DNA of 64,000 nt from CAVWUA01 sp963758025. GTDB lineage: Bacteria > Planctomycetota > Planctomycetia > Isosphaerales > Isosphaeraceae. A program made the translations under genes and the position numbers. How positions within the stretch are numbered: the first letter of the stretch is position 1; the number at the start of each line of letters is the position of its first letter. The stretch is from the NCBI GenBank assembly GCA_963758025.1, contig CAVWUA010000005.1, positions 339,381 through 403,380 on the forward strand, written 5' to 3'. Below, one piece after another: positions 1 to 9,533 of the stretch. The notes beneath the pieces were generated by a model, which saw only the letters and a program-made list of their open reading frames with translations, did not search any database and had not been told where the DNA came from.

Positions 1-176
1 CCCAGATTGGTATTCGTGGGCGTAGCGGCCGCAGTGAAGGTCGCCGTATTGCCGAGAACCGTCACCACGGGCGCCGGCAGCTTGCGGTCCTCCAGCGGCA
101 TGACGTTTTCCAGGTGGTAACGACGCCGGCGCCGAGGCGCCGGGCCGCCTGCCTGCGGCCGGGAAGGGTGAGACAT
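1..176 (-). CDS. N-terminus of a planctomycete exported protein (partial)
   Basis: The gene enters from the left edge, and only about 58 N-terminal residues are visible. The start is the ATG at 176, preceded by AAGGAGA seven bases upstream. A basic stretch (residues 14-19, including five Arg in a row) is followed by HLENVMPLEDRKLPAP and then a Thr/Ala-rich beta-like sequence. A basic head followed by an LE..LEDR.L motif is characteristic of large planctomycete surface or exported proteins. The body of the protein is outside the window, so the function cannot be named. Confidence 0.6.
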   Translation of the reverse strand, partial: MSHPSRPQAGGPAPRRRRRYHLENVMPLEDRKLPAPVVTVLGNTATFTAAATPTNTNL

Positions 177-402
177 TCCTGTATCTCCTTGGGCGGGACT
201 CGTCCATCCTGAACCGAGGCCGGCCGGGCCGGCAGTTCCCGGTATCGTCGCATCCGGCGGCCGATCATCAGGAAATGCCAGCGGCACGCCGATGCCCTCG
301 GCGCGTCCATCCTGCGCGGTCCGCTCGTCTCAACACTCAGAATCGGCCGAAACCTACCCGGAAGATCAGTGAAATCACGCGGAAGAACCGCAAGAGCGGA
401 AA

Positions 403-420
403 GGTGAGGTGAGGTGAGGT
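403..420. repeat. (GGTGA)n microsatellite
   Basis: Three full GGTGA units plus GGT lie in the 395-base stretch between the left partial gene and the DUF3467 gene. Apart from this repeat and the hairpin at 461-486, I see nothing coding there. Confidence 0.7.
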
Positions 421-460
421 CGGGGCGGGCTATCCGACGGATCAACGCGACATCAACGAC

Positions 461-486
461 AAAAGGGGCTCCGAAGAGCCCCTTTT
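461..486. terminator. Intrinsic terminator, probably bidirectional
   Basis: AAAAGGGGCTC, the loop CGAA, and GAGCCCCTTTT form a perfect stem flanked by A and T tracts. It lies about 85 bases past the stop of the leftward DUF3467 gene, so it most likely ends that transcript. The symmetric A/T tracts mean it could work in both directions. Confidence 0.75.
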
Positions 487-571
487 CGCCGGAAACCAAC
501 CTGTTTCGCGGATCTACGACGTTCCTGGAAGACACCCGTCGTGGATGCCATCGCAAACGTGAGCGCGTGAA

Positions 572-949
572 TTACTCGACCACGCCCTGAGGCCCGACCG
601 AACCCTGCGGGCGGGTCTGCTGCTGGAAACCACCGGCGCGGCGACGGACGTCCAGCTCGATCGAGCCGAAGGTCCCCTCGTGCCGCTGGATGGTCATGCC
701 CAGCGCCGTCAGGAGCCGCTTGGCCGTGTAGAAGTTCATGACAAGGCGCTGATTCGCCTTGACGTCCTGCCGGCCCTGAGCGAACGGCTGAGGATTCAGA
801 CCGAAGTCGAGGATGACTTCCTCCGGCGTGGCGGTCACGCGACAGAAGTTTGAGTACGACGGTACGGTACTCGAATCATCGACAACCACCTCGGTCTGCG
901 CCTGCTGCTGTTGCGGTTGGGGCGTTTCCTTTTTCTCGTCCTCGGCCAT
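572..949 (-). CDS. DUF3467 family protein
   Basis: A protein of about 125 residues. A Gln-rich acidic head is followed by the family core: YSNFCRVTATPEEVILDFGL, then a run ending NQRLVMNFYTAKRLLTAL and IQRHEGTFGSIELDV. DUF3467 proteins are small, and their biochemical role is unknown. I chose the ATG at 949 because GGAGG lies five bases before it; an earlier in-frame ATG at 961 overlaps that Shine-Dalgarno. The gene stands alone and is followed by the terminator at 461-486. Confidence 0.85.
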   Translation of the reverse strand: MAEDEKKETPQPQQQQAQTEVVVDDSSTVPSYSNFCRVTATPEEVILDFGLNPQPFAQGRQDVKANQRLVMNFYTAKRLLTALGMTIQRHEGTFGSIELDVRRRAGGFQQQTRPQGSVGPQGVVE

Positions 950-1054
950 TCCATCCTCCATCTAGGGTTCAATAGGGAGAGGCGCGATCGATTCCAGAGG
1001 GAGGGATTCCCCCGGTCATTCGTCGCATCAGTCTGACCGAAACCCTAGTACGGA

Positions 1055-2365
1055 TCAAGGATTTTTTCCAGTGGCAGCCAGGGATTCAACAAGGGAATCG
1101 ATCTGAGACAAGGTGCGGTTCGCCGCGCCGTTCTGAGCCAGCACGAATGCCCGTCCCGCCTCGCCTCGGGCGACGGCGGCCTCCGGGTCGTCCAGGTCCT
1201 CGCGGAGGGCCTGGGACAGTTCCTGGGCGCTGGCCACACGGCGGGCTCCCCCCTTGGCCAGAAGCCCCTCAACCGCCTCGCGGAAGTTGTCGGTGTATGG
1301 TCCGAACAGGACCGACGCGCCATAGGCGGCCGGCTCCATCATGTTCTGGCCGCCGCGGCCCGGTTTCAGGCTCCCGCCGACAAACGCCACGTCCGCCAGC
1401 CCCCAGACGGCGCTCAGCTCGCCGATCGTGTCCACCAGAATCACCGGCGGCCGGTTCCCCTGGGTCGGCGACAGGTCCCCCTGACTCCGTCGTACGACCG
1501 TTTCCCCCTGGGCTTCGAGCCAGGAGGCCACGCGGTCGAACCGCTCCGCGTGTCGGGGAACCAGGATCAAACGCAGCCAGGGGTGATCGACCCGAGCCGC
1601 TCGATAGGCGGCCAGCGCGGCGGCCTCCTCCCCTTCCATCGTGCTCCCGGCCACGAAGACCATGTCCGATGGGCTCAGGCCCAGCGCCTTCCGCAGGAGG
1701 AGGGTCCGGGGATTATCCCGGTCGGACTCCAGGCCGTCGTATTTGACCGATCCGGTCACGCGGACCCGTGCCTCGGGAATCCCCAGATCGACGAATCGGG
1801 CGGCGTACTCGTCGCTCTGCGCGGCGACCGCGTCGAGCCGGCGGAAGGTCGATCCGAGCGGTCCACGCAGCTTTCGATATCCGCGATGACTGCGGAGGCT
1901 CAGGCGGCCGTTGACGATCGCCACCCGCGCCCCGGCCTGCTTGGCCGCCCAGATCAGGTTCGGCCAGACTTCCAGCTCAACCAGGGCCAGCACCGTCGGC
2001 CGCACCCGCGCCACGGCGTGTCGCACGGCCCACGAGAAATCAAAAGGGACGTAGAACGTCACCAGGTCGGGGAACTTCTCCCGGGCCTGGGCCAGCCCCG
2101 TGACGGTCGTCGTCGAGATAACGATCTCCCAACCAGGCCGTCGCCGCATCAGGTCGGCCACGATCGGCCGGAGCAGCAAGACCTCGCCGACGCTCACCGC
2201 GTGAAACCAGATGCAGGGCCGGTCGCTGATCCGCAACGGAGCGCGACCGAACAGCTTCTCCCCCCAGCCGTCGCGATACTTCCCGGTTCGCCAGGAGCGA
2301 ACGAGCAAGACGGGAGAACAGAGGAGAAGCAAGACGAGATAAAGCAGGTCGAGCACATAGGGCAT
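1055..2365 (-). CDS. waaA: 3-deoxy-D-manno-octulosonic acid (Kdo) transferase
   Basis: GT30-family Kdo transferase of about 436 residues, normal for the family. It transfers Kdo from CMP-Kdo to lipid A precursors at the inner face of the cytoplasmic membrane. An N-terminal membrane anchor lies at residues 3-22. It is followed by the acceptor-side motif WFHAVSVGEV with its catalytic-type Glu, then ELEVWPN, and a C-terminal donor-binding half with GGSLKPGRGGQN. Start: ATG at 2365 with AAGGA about ten bases upstream; the frame is open further upstream, but that part has no family similarity. Its presence implies an LPS-type outer membrane. Confidence 0.95.
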   Translation of the reverse strand: MPYVLDLLYLVLLLLCSPVLLVRSWRTGKYRDGWGEKLFGRAPLRISDRPCIWFHAVSVGEVLLLRPIVADLMRRRPGWEIVISTTTVTGLAQAREKFPDLVTFYVPFDFSWAVRHAVARVRPTVLALVELEVWPNLIWAAKQAGARVAIVNGRLSLRSHRGYRKLRGPLGSTFRRLDAVAAQSDEYAARFVDLGIPEARVRVTGSVKYDGLESDRDNPRTLLLRKALGLSPSDMVFVAGSTMEGEEAAALAAYRAARVDHPWLRLILVPRHAERFDRVASWLEAQGETVVRRSQGDLSPTQGNRPPVILVDTIGELSAVWGLADVAFVGGSLKPGRGGQNMMEPAAYGASVLFGPYTDNFREAVEGLLAKGGARRVASAQELSQALREDLDDPEAAVARGEAGRAFVLAQNGAANRTLSQIDSLVESLAATGKNP

Positions 2366-2594
2366 GGACGGGGATTCCTTTCCCTGGCCGCTCCGCGAAG
2401 GGGCCTGGCGGACAGTCGTCCCGCCTCCCCTCTCGTGGTGAGAATCCGAGCCATTATCGGCGTTGGATGCTCCCCACATGCAATCTCCGTGCCCCATCCC
2501 GGTACGCCGAGGAGCAGGCCCCACTCAGCCCACCCCTCGACGTGCGCCGGGAGCCGTCCGGGAGGTTGACCCCGCACTCCCAGACGTATTCTTG

Positions 2595-2620
2595 CAAACC
2601 TATCTCTAACAAGAGGTTTG
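2595..2620. promoter_or_regulatory. Palindrome in the mutS-waaA gap
   Basis: CAAACCT and AGGTTTG are perfect 7-base arms around a 12-base centre that itself pairs partly (CTCT/AGAG). It lies in the 420-base gap between the mutS stop and the waaA start, about 230 bases upstream of waaA. There is no T-run on either side, so it is not a classic terminator. It could be an operator or a leader hairpin. I see no other gene in the gap. Confidence 0.35.
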
Positions 2621-2785
2621 GAATAATCCGCACGCGAGCGGGGTCACGGCAACGTACCCCCTCGGTCGGCGCGGCCATCTTCCTTGAGCTTCGAAATTCT
2701 CGCCCCACTCCCGACGGATGCGATTCTCGAATTGGGACATCCCGACATGCGGGAAGCGAAAAATCTACAAATCCCGAACACGCAC

Positions 2786-5403
2786 TCACCGACTCAATCG
2801 GCCAGCGCGGAGCCGCCGCAGAAGGTCAAGGGTGGCCTCGGGAGAGAGTTGGTCCGGATCCACGTCGCGTAGTTCTTCCAGCAAGGGGTCGGGCAAGGCG
2901 GCAAACAGGCTGTTCTGCAACGCCCGGCCCGTCTTGACCTTGCGGATCGGCTGCCGGGAGGTCGCGGCGGGGGCGTCGGTCTCGTGCTGCTTTTCGAGGA
3001 ACGCGAGGATCTCCCGGGAACGTTCCAGCACGCTCTGGGGAACTCCGGCCAGACGCGCGACGTGGATGCCGTAGCTCTGATCGGCCCCGCCGGGAACGAT
3101 CCGGTGGAGGAAGACGATCTCCCCCTCGTGCTCTCGCACGGCGACATTGGCGTTGCGGAGCCGCGGCTTGGTCCGTTCCAGGTCCACCAGCTCGTGATAA
3201 TGCGTGGCGAAGAGGGTCCGGCAACCGATCACATCATGCAGGTGCTCGCTGATCGCCCACGCCAGGGAAACGCCGTCAAAGGTGCTCGTTCCCCGGCCGA
3301 TCTCGTCGAGGATGACCAGGCTGCGCGGGGTGGCGTTGTTGAGGATGTTGGCCGTCTCGGTCATCTCGACCATGAACGTGCTCATCCCCCGCCCGAGTTC
3401 GTCGGTCGCCCCGACCCGTGCAAAGAGTCGATCGACAACGCCGATCCGCGCCGAGCGGGCCGGGACAAAACCGCCCATCTGCGCGAGGACGGCCATCAGG
3501 GCAACCTGGCGAATATACGTGCTCTTTCCGGCCATGTTCGGCCCGGTGATGAGCAGGACGAGGCCGCCGTCGTCGCCGAGATTCACGTCGTTCGGCACGA
3601 ACTGCCCTTGCGGCATCAGGGCGTCGAGGACCGGATGGCGGCCGGCGTCCACCTCCAGAACCGGGTCGGTCGTCATCTCGGGACGGTTGTAGTTCTGTCG
3701 GGCGGCGAGTTCCGCCAGCGCGGACAGCACGTCGATCTGCGCGAGGATCGACCCCGCCTGGACGAGCCGGGGGGCCTCGGCGGCGACGCGGTCGCGGAGG
3801 GTCGTGAACAATTCGTATTCCAGCTCGCACGCCCGATCCTCGGCGCGGAGGACCCGATCCTCGTACTCCTTCAGCTCGGGCGTGATGTAACGCTCGGCGT
3901 TCTTGACCGTCTGCTTGCGGACGTAATCCGTAGGGATCGTGCCGCTTGCGGCCTGGGCGTGGGTGATCTCGACATAGTAGCCGAAGACCTTGTTGAACCC
4001 GACCTTCAGCCCGTTGATCCCGGTGCGGCGGACCTGCTCGGCCTGGAACCGGGCGATCCACGATTTCCCCCCCTTGGCCGTCTCGCGCAGCTCGTCCAGC
4101 AGCGGGTGGTAGCCGTCGCGGATCAGGCCCCCTTCCTTCAGGGCCAGGGGCGGCTCATCGACGAGGGCTTCCTCGATCGACGCGCGGATCTCCGGGCAGA
4201 GTTCCAGCGAGGCTTCGAGGTCGGCGAGCAGCCTGGAGGTCCGCGCCGTGAGCCTTGCCTTGAGCTTCGGCAGGACGGCCAGAGTGCGGGCCAGGGCCAC
4301 GAGATCGCGCGGGGAGGCTCGGCCGGTGCCGACGCGGGCCGCCAGCCGCTCCAGGTCGTACGACTGGCCGAGCAACGTCCGCAGGTCGTTTCGCAAGGTG
4401 GCATCGTTCACCAGCTCGGCCACCGCCGCGTGGCGATCGCGGATCGCGTCGAGGCTGGTCAAGGGGCTCGTCAGCCACTCGGCCAGCAGCCGCGCTCCCA
4501 TCGGCGTGACGGTGCGGTCGATGACGTGGAGCAACGACCCCTCGCGCTTTCCTTCGCGCAGGGTCCGCGTCAGTTCCAGGCTCCGTCGGGTCATCTCGTC
4601 GAGGGCCATCGTGTCCGCCCGGCGATACGGGGTCAGCCGGGTGAGGTGGCCGAGGGCCGTCTTCTGCGTCTCGCGGAGGTAGTCACGAGAGCCCCGGCGG
4701 CGATGGCCTCGACCGAGTCGTCGTCCACGCCGAACCCGCTCAGGGTGGTCGTGTGGAAGTGCTCGAAGAGGGCGCCTCGGGCCTGGTCGGCGACGAAGTC
4801 CCAGGACGGGCGCGTCGTGATCGGCCGGCTGGTGATGCCACGGATCGTGCGGACCCAGGGGGTATCGAGGGCCGTCTCCGAGATCAGGATCTCGGCCGGT
4901 TCGAGCCGGGCGATCTCGTCGGCCAGGTCCTTGCGGGAGACCTCGGTCAGGGCGAACCGGCCCGTGGAGAGGTCGGCCCAGGCCATGCCGAGCTTGCCGC
5001 GCACCTCGACAACCGCCGCCAGGTAGTTGGCCGAGCGCGGGTCCAGCAGGGCGTCGTCGGTGAGGGTGCCGGGGGTGACGACCCGCACGACCTCCCGCTT
5101 GACCAGCCCCTTGGCCTGTTTCGGGTCCTCAACCTGCTCGCAGACGGCCGCCCGATGGCCGCTGGCGACGATGCGTGCCAGGTAGTTTTCGAGCTGATGG
5201 TGCGGGAAGCCCGCCATCGGCATCGGGTCCGGCCCCTTGTCGCGGCTGGTCAGGGTCAGGCCGAGCAAGGCCGCGCCCCGCTCGGCGTCGTCGCCGAACA
5301 GCTCGTAAAAGTCCCCCATGCGGAACAGCAGGATCGCGTCCGGGTCGCGAGCTTTCATCTCGCGGTACTGCTGCATCATCGGGGTCGCGGAGGAATCAGG
5401 CAT
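2786..5403 (-). CDS. mutS: DNA mismatch repair protein MutS (one frameshift)
   Basis: Full-length MutS of about 872 residues once one missing base near 4679-4692 is allowed for. MutS binds mismatches and signals excision. The N-terminal part has the mismatch-reading motif GDFYELF. The C-terminal part has Walker A GPNMAGKST, then VILDEIGRGTST and an ATP-dependent FATHYHEL. The N-terminal frame breaks after AIAAGALVT; the expected YLRETQKTALGHL continues in the next frame, so nothing is lost. Start: ATG at 5403; the open frame extends 14 codons upstream without similarity. As written the gene would give a truncated clamp-only product, but I think the break is a sequence error. Confidence 0.92.
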
Positions 5404-5567
5404 GGGGATCGGAAGTCGTGAAGACAGGAAAAGAAAGAAGCACAAACGACACGATGGGCGCCCAGGAACCGGGAGAGACGGTTCCTGGATTATATCGGCG
5501 GCCCGAGTTCGTGTCGTTCGTGCTTCGCGGTGCGGTCGTTTCGGACGGAGGACAGCCAGGGACCGGA

Positions 5568-5927
5568 TCAGTAGCGGTCGAGGGCGGCCTGTTCCTCGTC
5601 GTAAATCTCGAAGACCTGATCGAGCCGGGTGATCTTGAAGACTTCTTTCAGGTCGGGATGGATGCAGCAGAGCTTGAGCTGCCCCTTGGCGGCCCCGACC
5701 TTCTTCTTCAGGTTGATCAGCTTGCCGAGCGCGGCGCTGGAGAGATACTGGACGTTGCCGAAATTCAGGAGCAACTGCGTGTGCCCCTCATTCTCGACCA
5801 GGCTGTAAAGCTGCTCGCCAACCTCCTGGATGTTCTCCTCGGTGACGATTTTGGTATCGACGAAACTGACTACCGTGACTCCGTCAATCGTTTCCAGACG
5901 CAGATGACGGCGCGGGGCTTGCGACAT
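5568..5927 (-). CDS. STAS-domain protein (anti-sigma factor antagonist type)
   Basis: A 119-residue single STAS domain like SpoIIAA/RsbV. Such proteins bind a partner anti-sigma kinase and are switched by phosphorylation of a Ser in the loop before helix 2; here that region reads NVQYLSSAALGKL, with S63 or S64 as the candidate. Start: ATG at 5927 with AGGAG eight bases upstream. No anti-sigma kinase or sigma gene is adjacent, so the partner is elsewhere. Similar lone STAS proteins are frequent in planctomycetes. Confidence 0.85.
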   Translation of the reverse strand: MSQAPRRHLRLETIDGVTVVSFVDTKIVTEENIQEVGEQLYSLVENEGHTQLLLNFGNVQYLSSAALGKLINLKKKVGAAKGQLKLCCIHPDLKEVFKITRLDQVFEIYDEEQAALDRY

Positions 5928-6112
5928 CGGGCGGACTCCTCTACGAGAACGCGACCGTGGCGGTCGTCGGCACGCTCGAGCGGTTTCTTCGCGCGGCGGA
6001 CAACCCGCCCGAAAGACGACTATCACCATCTAGGTTAATCCATGGCGACGGGGAATCAAGGGGCCTCCCGGCCGACCGCGAGGTTCCGCTCCGCGTGAAC
6101 CGATCGGGCCGG

Positions 6113-6142
6113 TTGACAGAGGGCCAACGGGGGATCTAGACT
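6113..6142 (+). promoter_or_regulatory. Candidate sigma-70 promoter of sppA
   Basis: TTGACA (6113-6118), an 18-base spacer, and TAGACT (6137-6142). Transcription would start near 6150, leaving a leader of about 90 bases before the sppA ATG at 6241. Confidence 0.5.
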
Positions 6143-6240
6143 CGCGATTGATCCATTCCCTCGGAACGGTGCCCCGTCGAAGGTCCGCACCACGTTGCCG
6201 TTGCCCAGACATCCATCCTCTCCGGGAGTTCCCCGTTCTC

Positions 6241-8061
6241 ATGAAACGCACGTCATTGATCGCGGCCTCGCTCCTCCTGGGGCTGGCCGCCGCCCGGCCC
6301 GTCGCGGCCGAGGATGCCGCACCGAAGGACGAGAAGGCCCCGAAGCCGATCCTCGTGGACCTCAGCCTGAAAGGCTCCATCACCGAGGAGCCCGCCCCGA
6401 TCGGCCTGGATGGGGCCGCCCTCTCGGACAACCTCCAGAGCCTGATCGAGCGGATCAACAAGGCCAAGACGGATGAGAAGGTCAAGGGGTTGATCGTGCG
6501 GGTGAAGGGCCTGACGGTCGGCCGAGGCAAGTCGCACGAACTCCGCCGGGCGATCCAGGACTTCCGCCAGTCCGGCAAGAAGGTCTTCGCCTTCGTGGAG
6601 ATGGGGGACACGACCGATTACCTCGTCGCCACCGCGGCCGACGAGATCGTGATGCCCGAGAGCGGCTGGCTGCTCCTGAAGGGGCTGTCCGCCGAGGTGA
6701 CGTTCTACAAAGGGCTGTTCGACAAGCTGGGCATCAAGGCCCAGATGATGCAGGTCGGTGAATACAAGGGGGCCGGCGAGCCCTACACCCGGACCGAGAT
6801 GAGCCCCGAGTTCCGCCAGGAACTTCAGTCGATCCTGACCGACTCCTACGAGATGCTCGCCGAGGCGATCGCCGAACGGCAGAAAATCTCGGTCGAGAAG
6901 GCCAAGATCCTGATCGACGGCGGGCCGTACACTCCGGAAGCCGCCAGGGAAGCCGGCCTGATCGATCGGGTGGCCTATCCCGACGAGCTGGAGGACCAGA
7001 TCGCCGAACACCTGAAGGTGGATGAGGTGAGTCTGGAAAAGAAGTACGGCAAGACGACCGAGAAGGTGGACATGTCGGGCCTCGCCGGGTTCATGAAGAT
7101 GCTCCAGGCCCTCTCCGGCGAATCGGCCAGGAAGGCGGAGTCGAACACGCCGAAGATCGCGGTCATCTACGCCACCGGAATGATCCAGGAGGGCAAGTCC
7201 TCCGGCGCCGGCTTGCTGAGCGAGGGCGTGATGGGCTCCGACACGGTCATCGCCCACCTGAAGAAGGCGGAAGAGGACAAGACGGTCAAGGCGATCGTCC
7301 TGCGGGTCGATTCCCCCGGCGGCAGCGCCCTGGCCAGCGACCTGATCTGGCGCGAGGTCGTGCGGATCAAGGAGAAGAAGCCGATCGTGGCGAGCATGTC
7401 CGACGTCGCGGCCTCGGGCGGATATTACATCAGCATGGGGACGAATACGATCCTGGCCGAGCCGGGAACCCTGACCGGCTCGATCGGCGTCGTCGGCGGC
7501 AAGATCGCGCTGGAGGGCCTGATGGAGAAGGTCGGGCTGACGACCGATACCGTCACCGTCGGCAAGAACGCCCAGATCCTGTCGATGGTCAAGCCGTTCA
7601 CCGACGACGAACGCGCGGCGATGCGAGAGTTGATGGAACAGACCTACAAGCAGTTCGTCGGCAAGGCCGCCAAGGGCCGCGAGATGACCTTCGAGGAACT
7701 CGAAAAGCTGGCGGGCGGACGGGTCTATACCGGCCGGCAGGCGAAGGCGGTCGGCCTGGTTGATGAGCTGGGAACGCTCGACGACGCCATCGAAGCGGCC
7801 AGGAAACTGGCGAAGGTGGATGCCGATCAGAAGACCGAGCTGCTGATTCTCCCCGAGCCGGAAGGGTTCCTCGAATCGCTGTTCAAGCCCCTGGAGAACA
7901 TGAGCGAAACGACCGCGCCGTCCGCTCTGGGGGCCGCGGCCCTGGGCGAGGCGCTGCCGCCCCGCATCCAGGCCAGCCTGGCGCGCGTCACCCGGATGGC
8001 CCGCCTGCTCATGAACGAGCCGACGGTCCTCGTCATGCCGTTCGAGGTGCGAATTCGCTGA
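6241..8061 (+). CDS. sppA: Signal peptide peptidase SppA, long form
   Basis: 606 residues, a tandem S49 peptidase of the 67-kDa type. It cleaves leftover signal peptides at the membrane. A signal peptide or anchor covers residues 1-23. The catalytic Lys should be K176 in VGEYKGAGEPY in the first repeat, and the nucleophile S392 in DVAASGGYY in the second, matching the Lys/Ser dyad split between repeats in E. coli SppA. The start at 6241 gives the signal peptide; upstream in-frame codons do not. The ribosome-binding site is weak (GGGAG, about 12 bases away). The gene is intact, with a 112-base gap before the next gene. Confidence 0.93.
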   Translation: MKRTSLIAASLLLGLAAARPVAAEDAAPKDEKAPKPILVDLSLKGSITEEPAPIGLDGAALSDNLQSLIERINKAKTDEKVKGLIVRVKGLTVGRGKSHELRRAIQDFRQSGKKVFAFVEMGDTTDYLVATAADEIVMPESGWLLLKGLSAEVTFYKGLFDKLGIKAQMMQVGEYKGAGEPYTRTEMSPEFRQELQSILTDSYEMLAEAIAERQKISVEKAKILIDGGPYTPEAAREAGLIDRVAYPDELEDQIAEHLKVDEVSLEKKYGKTTEKVDMSGLAGFMKMLQALSGESARKAESNTPKIAVIYATGMIQEGKSSGAGLLSEGVMGSDTVIAHLKKAEEDKTVKAIVLRVDSPGGSALASDLIWREVVRIKEKKPIVASMSDVAASGGYYISMGTNTILAEPGTLTGSIGVVGGKIALEGLMEKVGLTTDTVTVGKNAQILSMVKPFTDDERAAMRELMEQTYKQFVGKAAKGREMTFEELEKLAGGRVYTGRQAKAVGLVDELGTLDDAIEAARKLAKVDADQKTELLILPEPEGFLESLFKPLENMSETTAPSALGAAALGEALPPRIQASLARVTRMARLLMNEPTVLVMPFEVRIR

Positions 8062-8173
8062 GAGTCCGATTTGCCACGGAGATCATGGAGAGAACCGGGA
8101 CGATCCGAGCGTTTCCATCGTTCGTGACGTCCTGTCGTCTCTCCGTGATTTCCGCGCATCAATTCTCCGAGAG

Positions 8174-8884
8174 ATGAACATGGCACACAAGTTACTCACG
8201 TCCGAGCAGATCGAGGCCCTCAAGAAGTTCAACACGCCGACGATCTCCAACGCGATCGAGATCTTCAACATCCGCGACCGGCACCTCGGCTTCCTGCCGC
8301 ACCGCATCCGTTGTCTGCTGCCCGACCTGGGGCCGATGGTCGGCTATGCCGTGACCTCGCAAACACGGGCCGAGAAGCCGACGGAGGAAAGCGCCGACCT
8401 GAACGCCGATTATCTCCGCTACGTCGCCGCGCAGCCCGGCCCGAAGGTGGCCGTCGGGCAGGACCTGGACGACCCGCCGGGCCTCGGGGCGCAGTTCGGT
8501 GAGGTCAACGCCACGATCCACAAGAAGCTCGGCTGCGTCGGGCACGTCACCGACGGCTGCCCGCGCAACCTGGACGAGGTCGAGGCCCTGGGCTTCCACC
8601 TCTTCGGCCTGAACCCCTGCGTCAGCCATGCCTACGTGCGGCTCGCCGGGTTCGGCGAGACGGTTCACCTCGCCGGCGTCGAGGTCCGCTCCGGCGACCT
8701 GATCCATGCCGATAAGCACGGCGTCTGCATCATCCCGCTGGACGTCGCCGAGAAGGTCGTGGAGGCGTGCCGGCAGGTCGAGGAGATGGAGCGTCCCCTG
8801 CTCGACTATTGCCGGCGGGAGGATTTCGACCTGGAAGAGTACATCCGACTCCGTTCCGAGATGAAGGCGAAGATCCGCGAATGA
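8174..8884 (+). CDS. RraA / HMG-aldolase-like family protein
   Basis: 236 residues of the RraA-like fold (Pfam Methyltransf_6, a misnomer). It has FNTPTISNAIE near the N-terminus, GCVGHVTDGCPRNLDEV in the middle, and GDLIHADKHGVCIIPLD near the end. The G.VTDG.xRD-type loop binds divalent metal and substrate in 4-hydroxy-4-methyl-2-oxoglutarate/oxaloacetate aldolases. Members either decarboxylate or cleave oxo-acids, or inhibit RNase E, and I cannot tell which applies here. Start at 8174, or at the internal ATG at 8180. Confidence 0.8.
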   Translation: MNMAHKLLTSEQIEALKKFNTPTISNAIEIFNIRDRHLGFLPHRIRCLLPDLGPMVGYAVTSQTRAEKPTEESADLNADYLRYVAAQPGPKVAVGQDLDDPPGLGAQFGEVNATIHKKLGCVGHVTDGCPRNLDEVEALGFHLFGLNPCVSHAYVRLAGFGETVHLAGVEVRSGDLIHADKHGVCIIPLDVAEKVVEACRQVEEMERPLLDYCRREDFDLEEYIRLRSEMKAKIRE

Positions 8885-8914
8885 TCGTCTCGTTCCGGGG
8901 GGCCAATCCCCACG

Positions 8915-9388
8915 TCAAACCCGGCGGGGGGAGGTCGGTGGGAGGGCGACCGGCTCGAACTGGCGGTCGCGGAGGAAGGCCTCGCTGGGCCGGATCTCGT
9001 CGAGCCGTCGGCCATCGGCCGTCCAGTGCCCTTTGTGGTACTCGAACAGCACCGTGGTGAGGCGTGGGGGATGATCGGGAAGATCATCAAACGGGTCGGG
9101 ATCGAAATGGACCTCGATCAGGGCCAGCAAGCGGCGCGACTTGCGGTCGCGTGCCCAGACGATCTCGTCCCGCCAGTGCGCGTCCTCCCAGCGCAACCGT
9201 TCGATCGGATCGGTGCGGGTCAGCGAGTTGAGGAACCGGGCCTCCAGCCACTCCCGTTGCAGGCGGAACTGGTCCCGCGCCCGGTCGAACCGGAAAACCT
9301 CGGCGAAACGCTGATACGACCACCAGGCGATCAGCCCCAGGGCGGTGAGACAACTTGGAAGCAGCACCGCCCAGATGAGCCACCGCAT
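8915..9388 (-). CDS. Single-pass membrane hypothetical protein
   Basis: 157 residues. One N-terminal hydrophobic helix (about residues 3-24) is followed by a soluble, Arg/Asp/Trp-rich domain with WEDAHWRDEIVWARD and LLALIEVHFDPDP. I do not recognise the family. The predicted topology is a small cytoplasm-excluded domain tethered to the inner membrane. It is convergent with the RraA-like gene and transcribed away from nfo. Confidence 0.55.
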   Translation of the reverse strand: MRWLIWAVLLPSCLTALGLIAWWSYQRFAEVFRFDRARDQFRLQREWLEARFLNSLTRTDPIERLRWEDAHWRDEIVWARDRKSRRLLALIEVHFDPDPFDDLPDHPPRLTTVLFEYHKGHWTADGRRLDEIRPSEAFLRDRQFEPVALPPTSPRRV

Positions 9389-9533
9389 GGTTGCGTCCTT
9401 CTCAGCGGACGTCGGCGATTTTGTCGATATTGAATTCTAATGAACCGCCAAGGCGCACGGCAAGATGTCGCGTGACCACCATCACCGGAAAGATTCCGAA
9501 ATCGGGCAAATCCACAAGGAAGGAGTCGGTCGG

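Noticed and set aside
62..556. 164-codon minus-strand open frame
   Set aside because: It crosses a terminator hairpin and the start of the partial gene, and shows no domain or signal.
2984..5026. Long open frame on the plus strand opposite mutS (680 codons)
   Set aside because: It is the mirror of a conserved gene in high-GC DNA; no family similarity, no ribosome-binding site.
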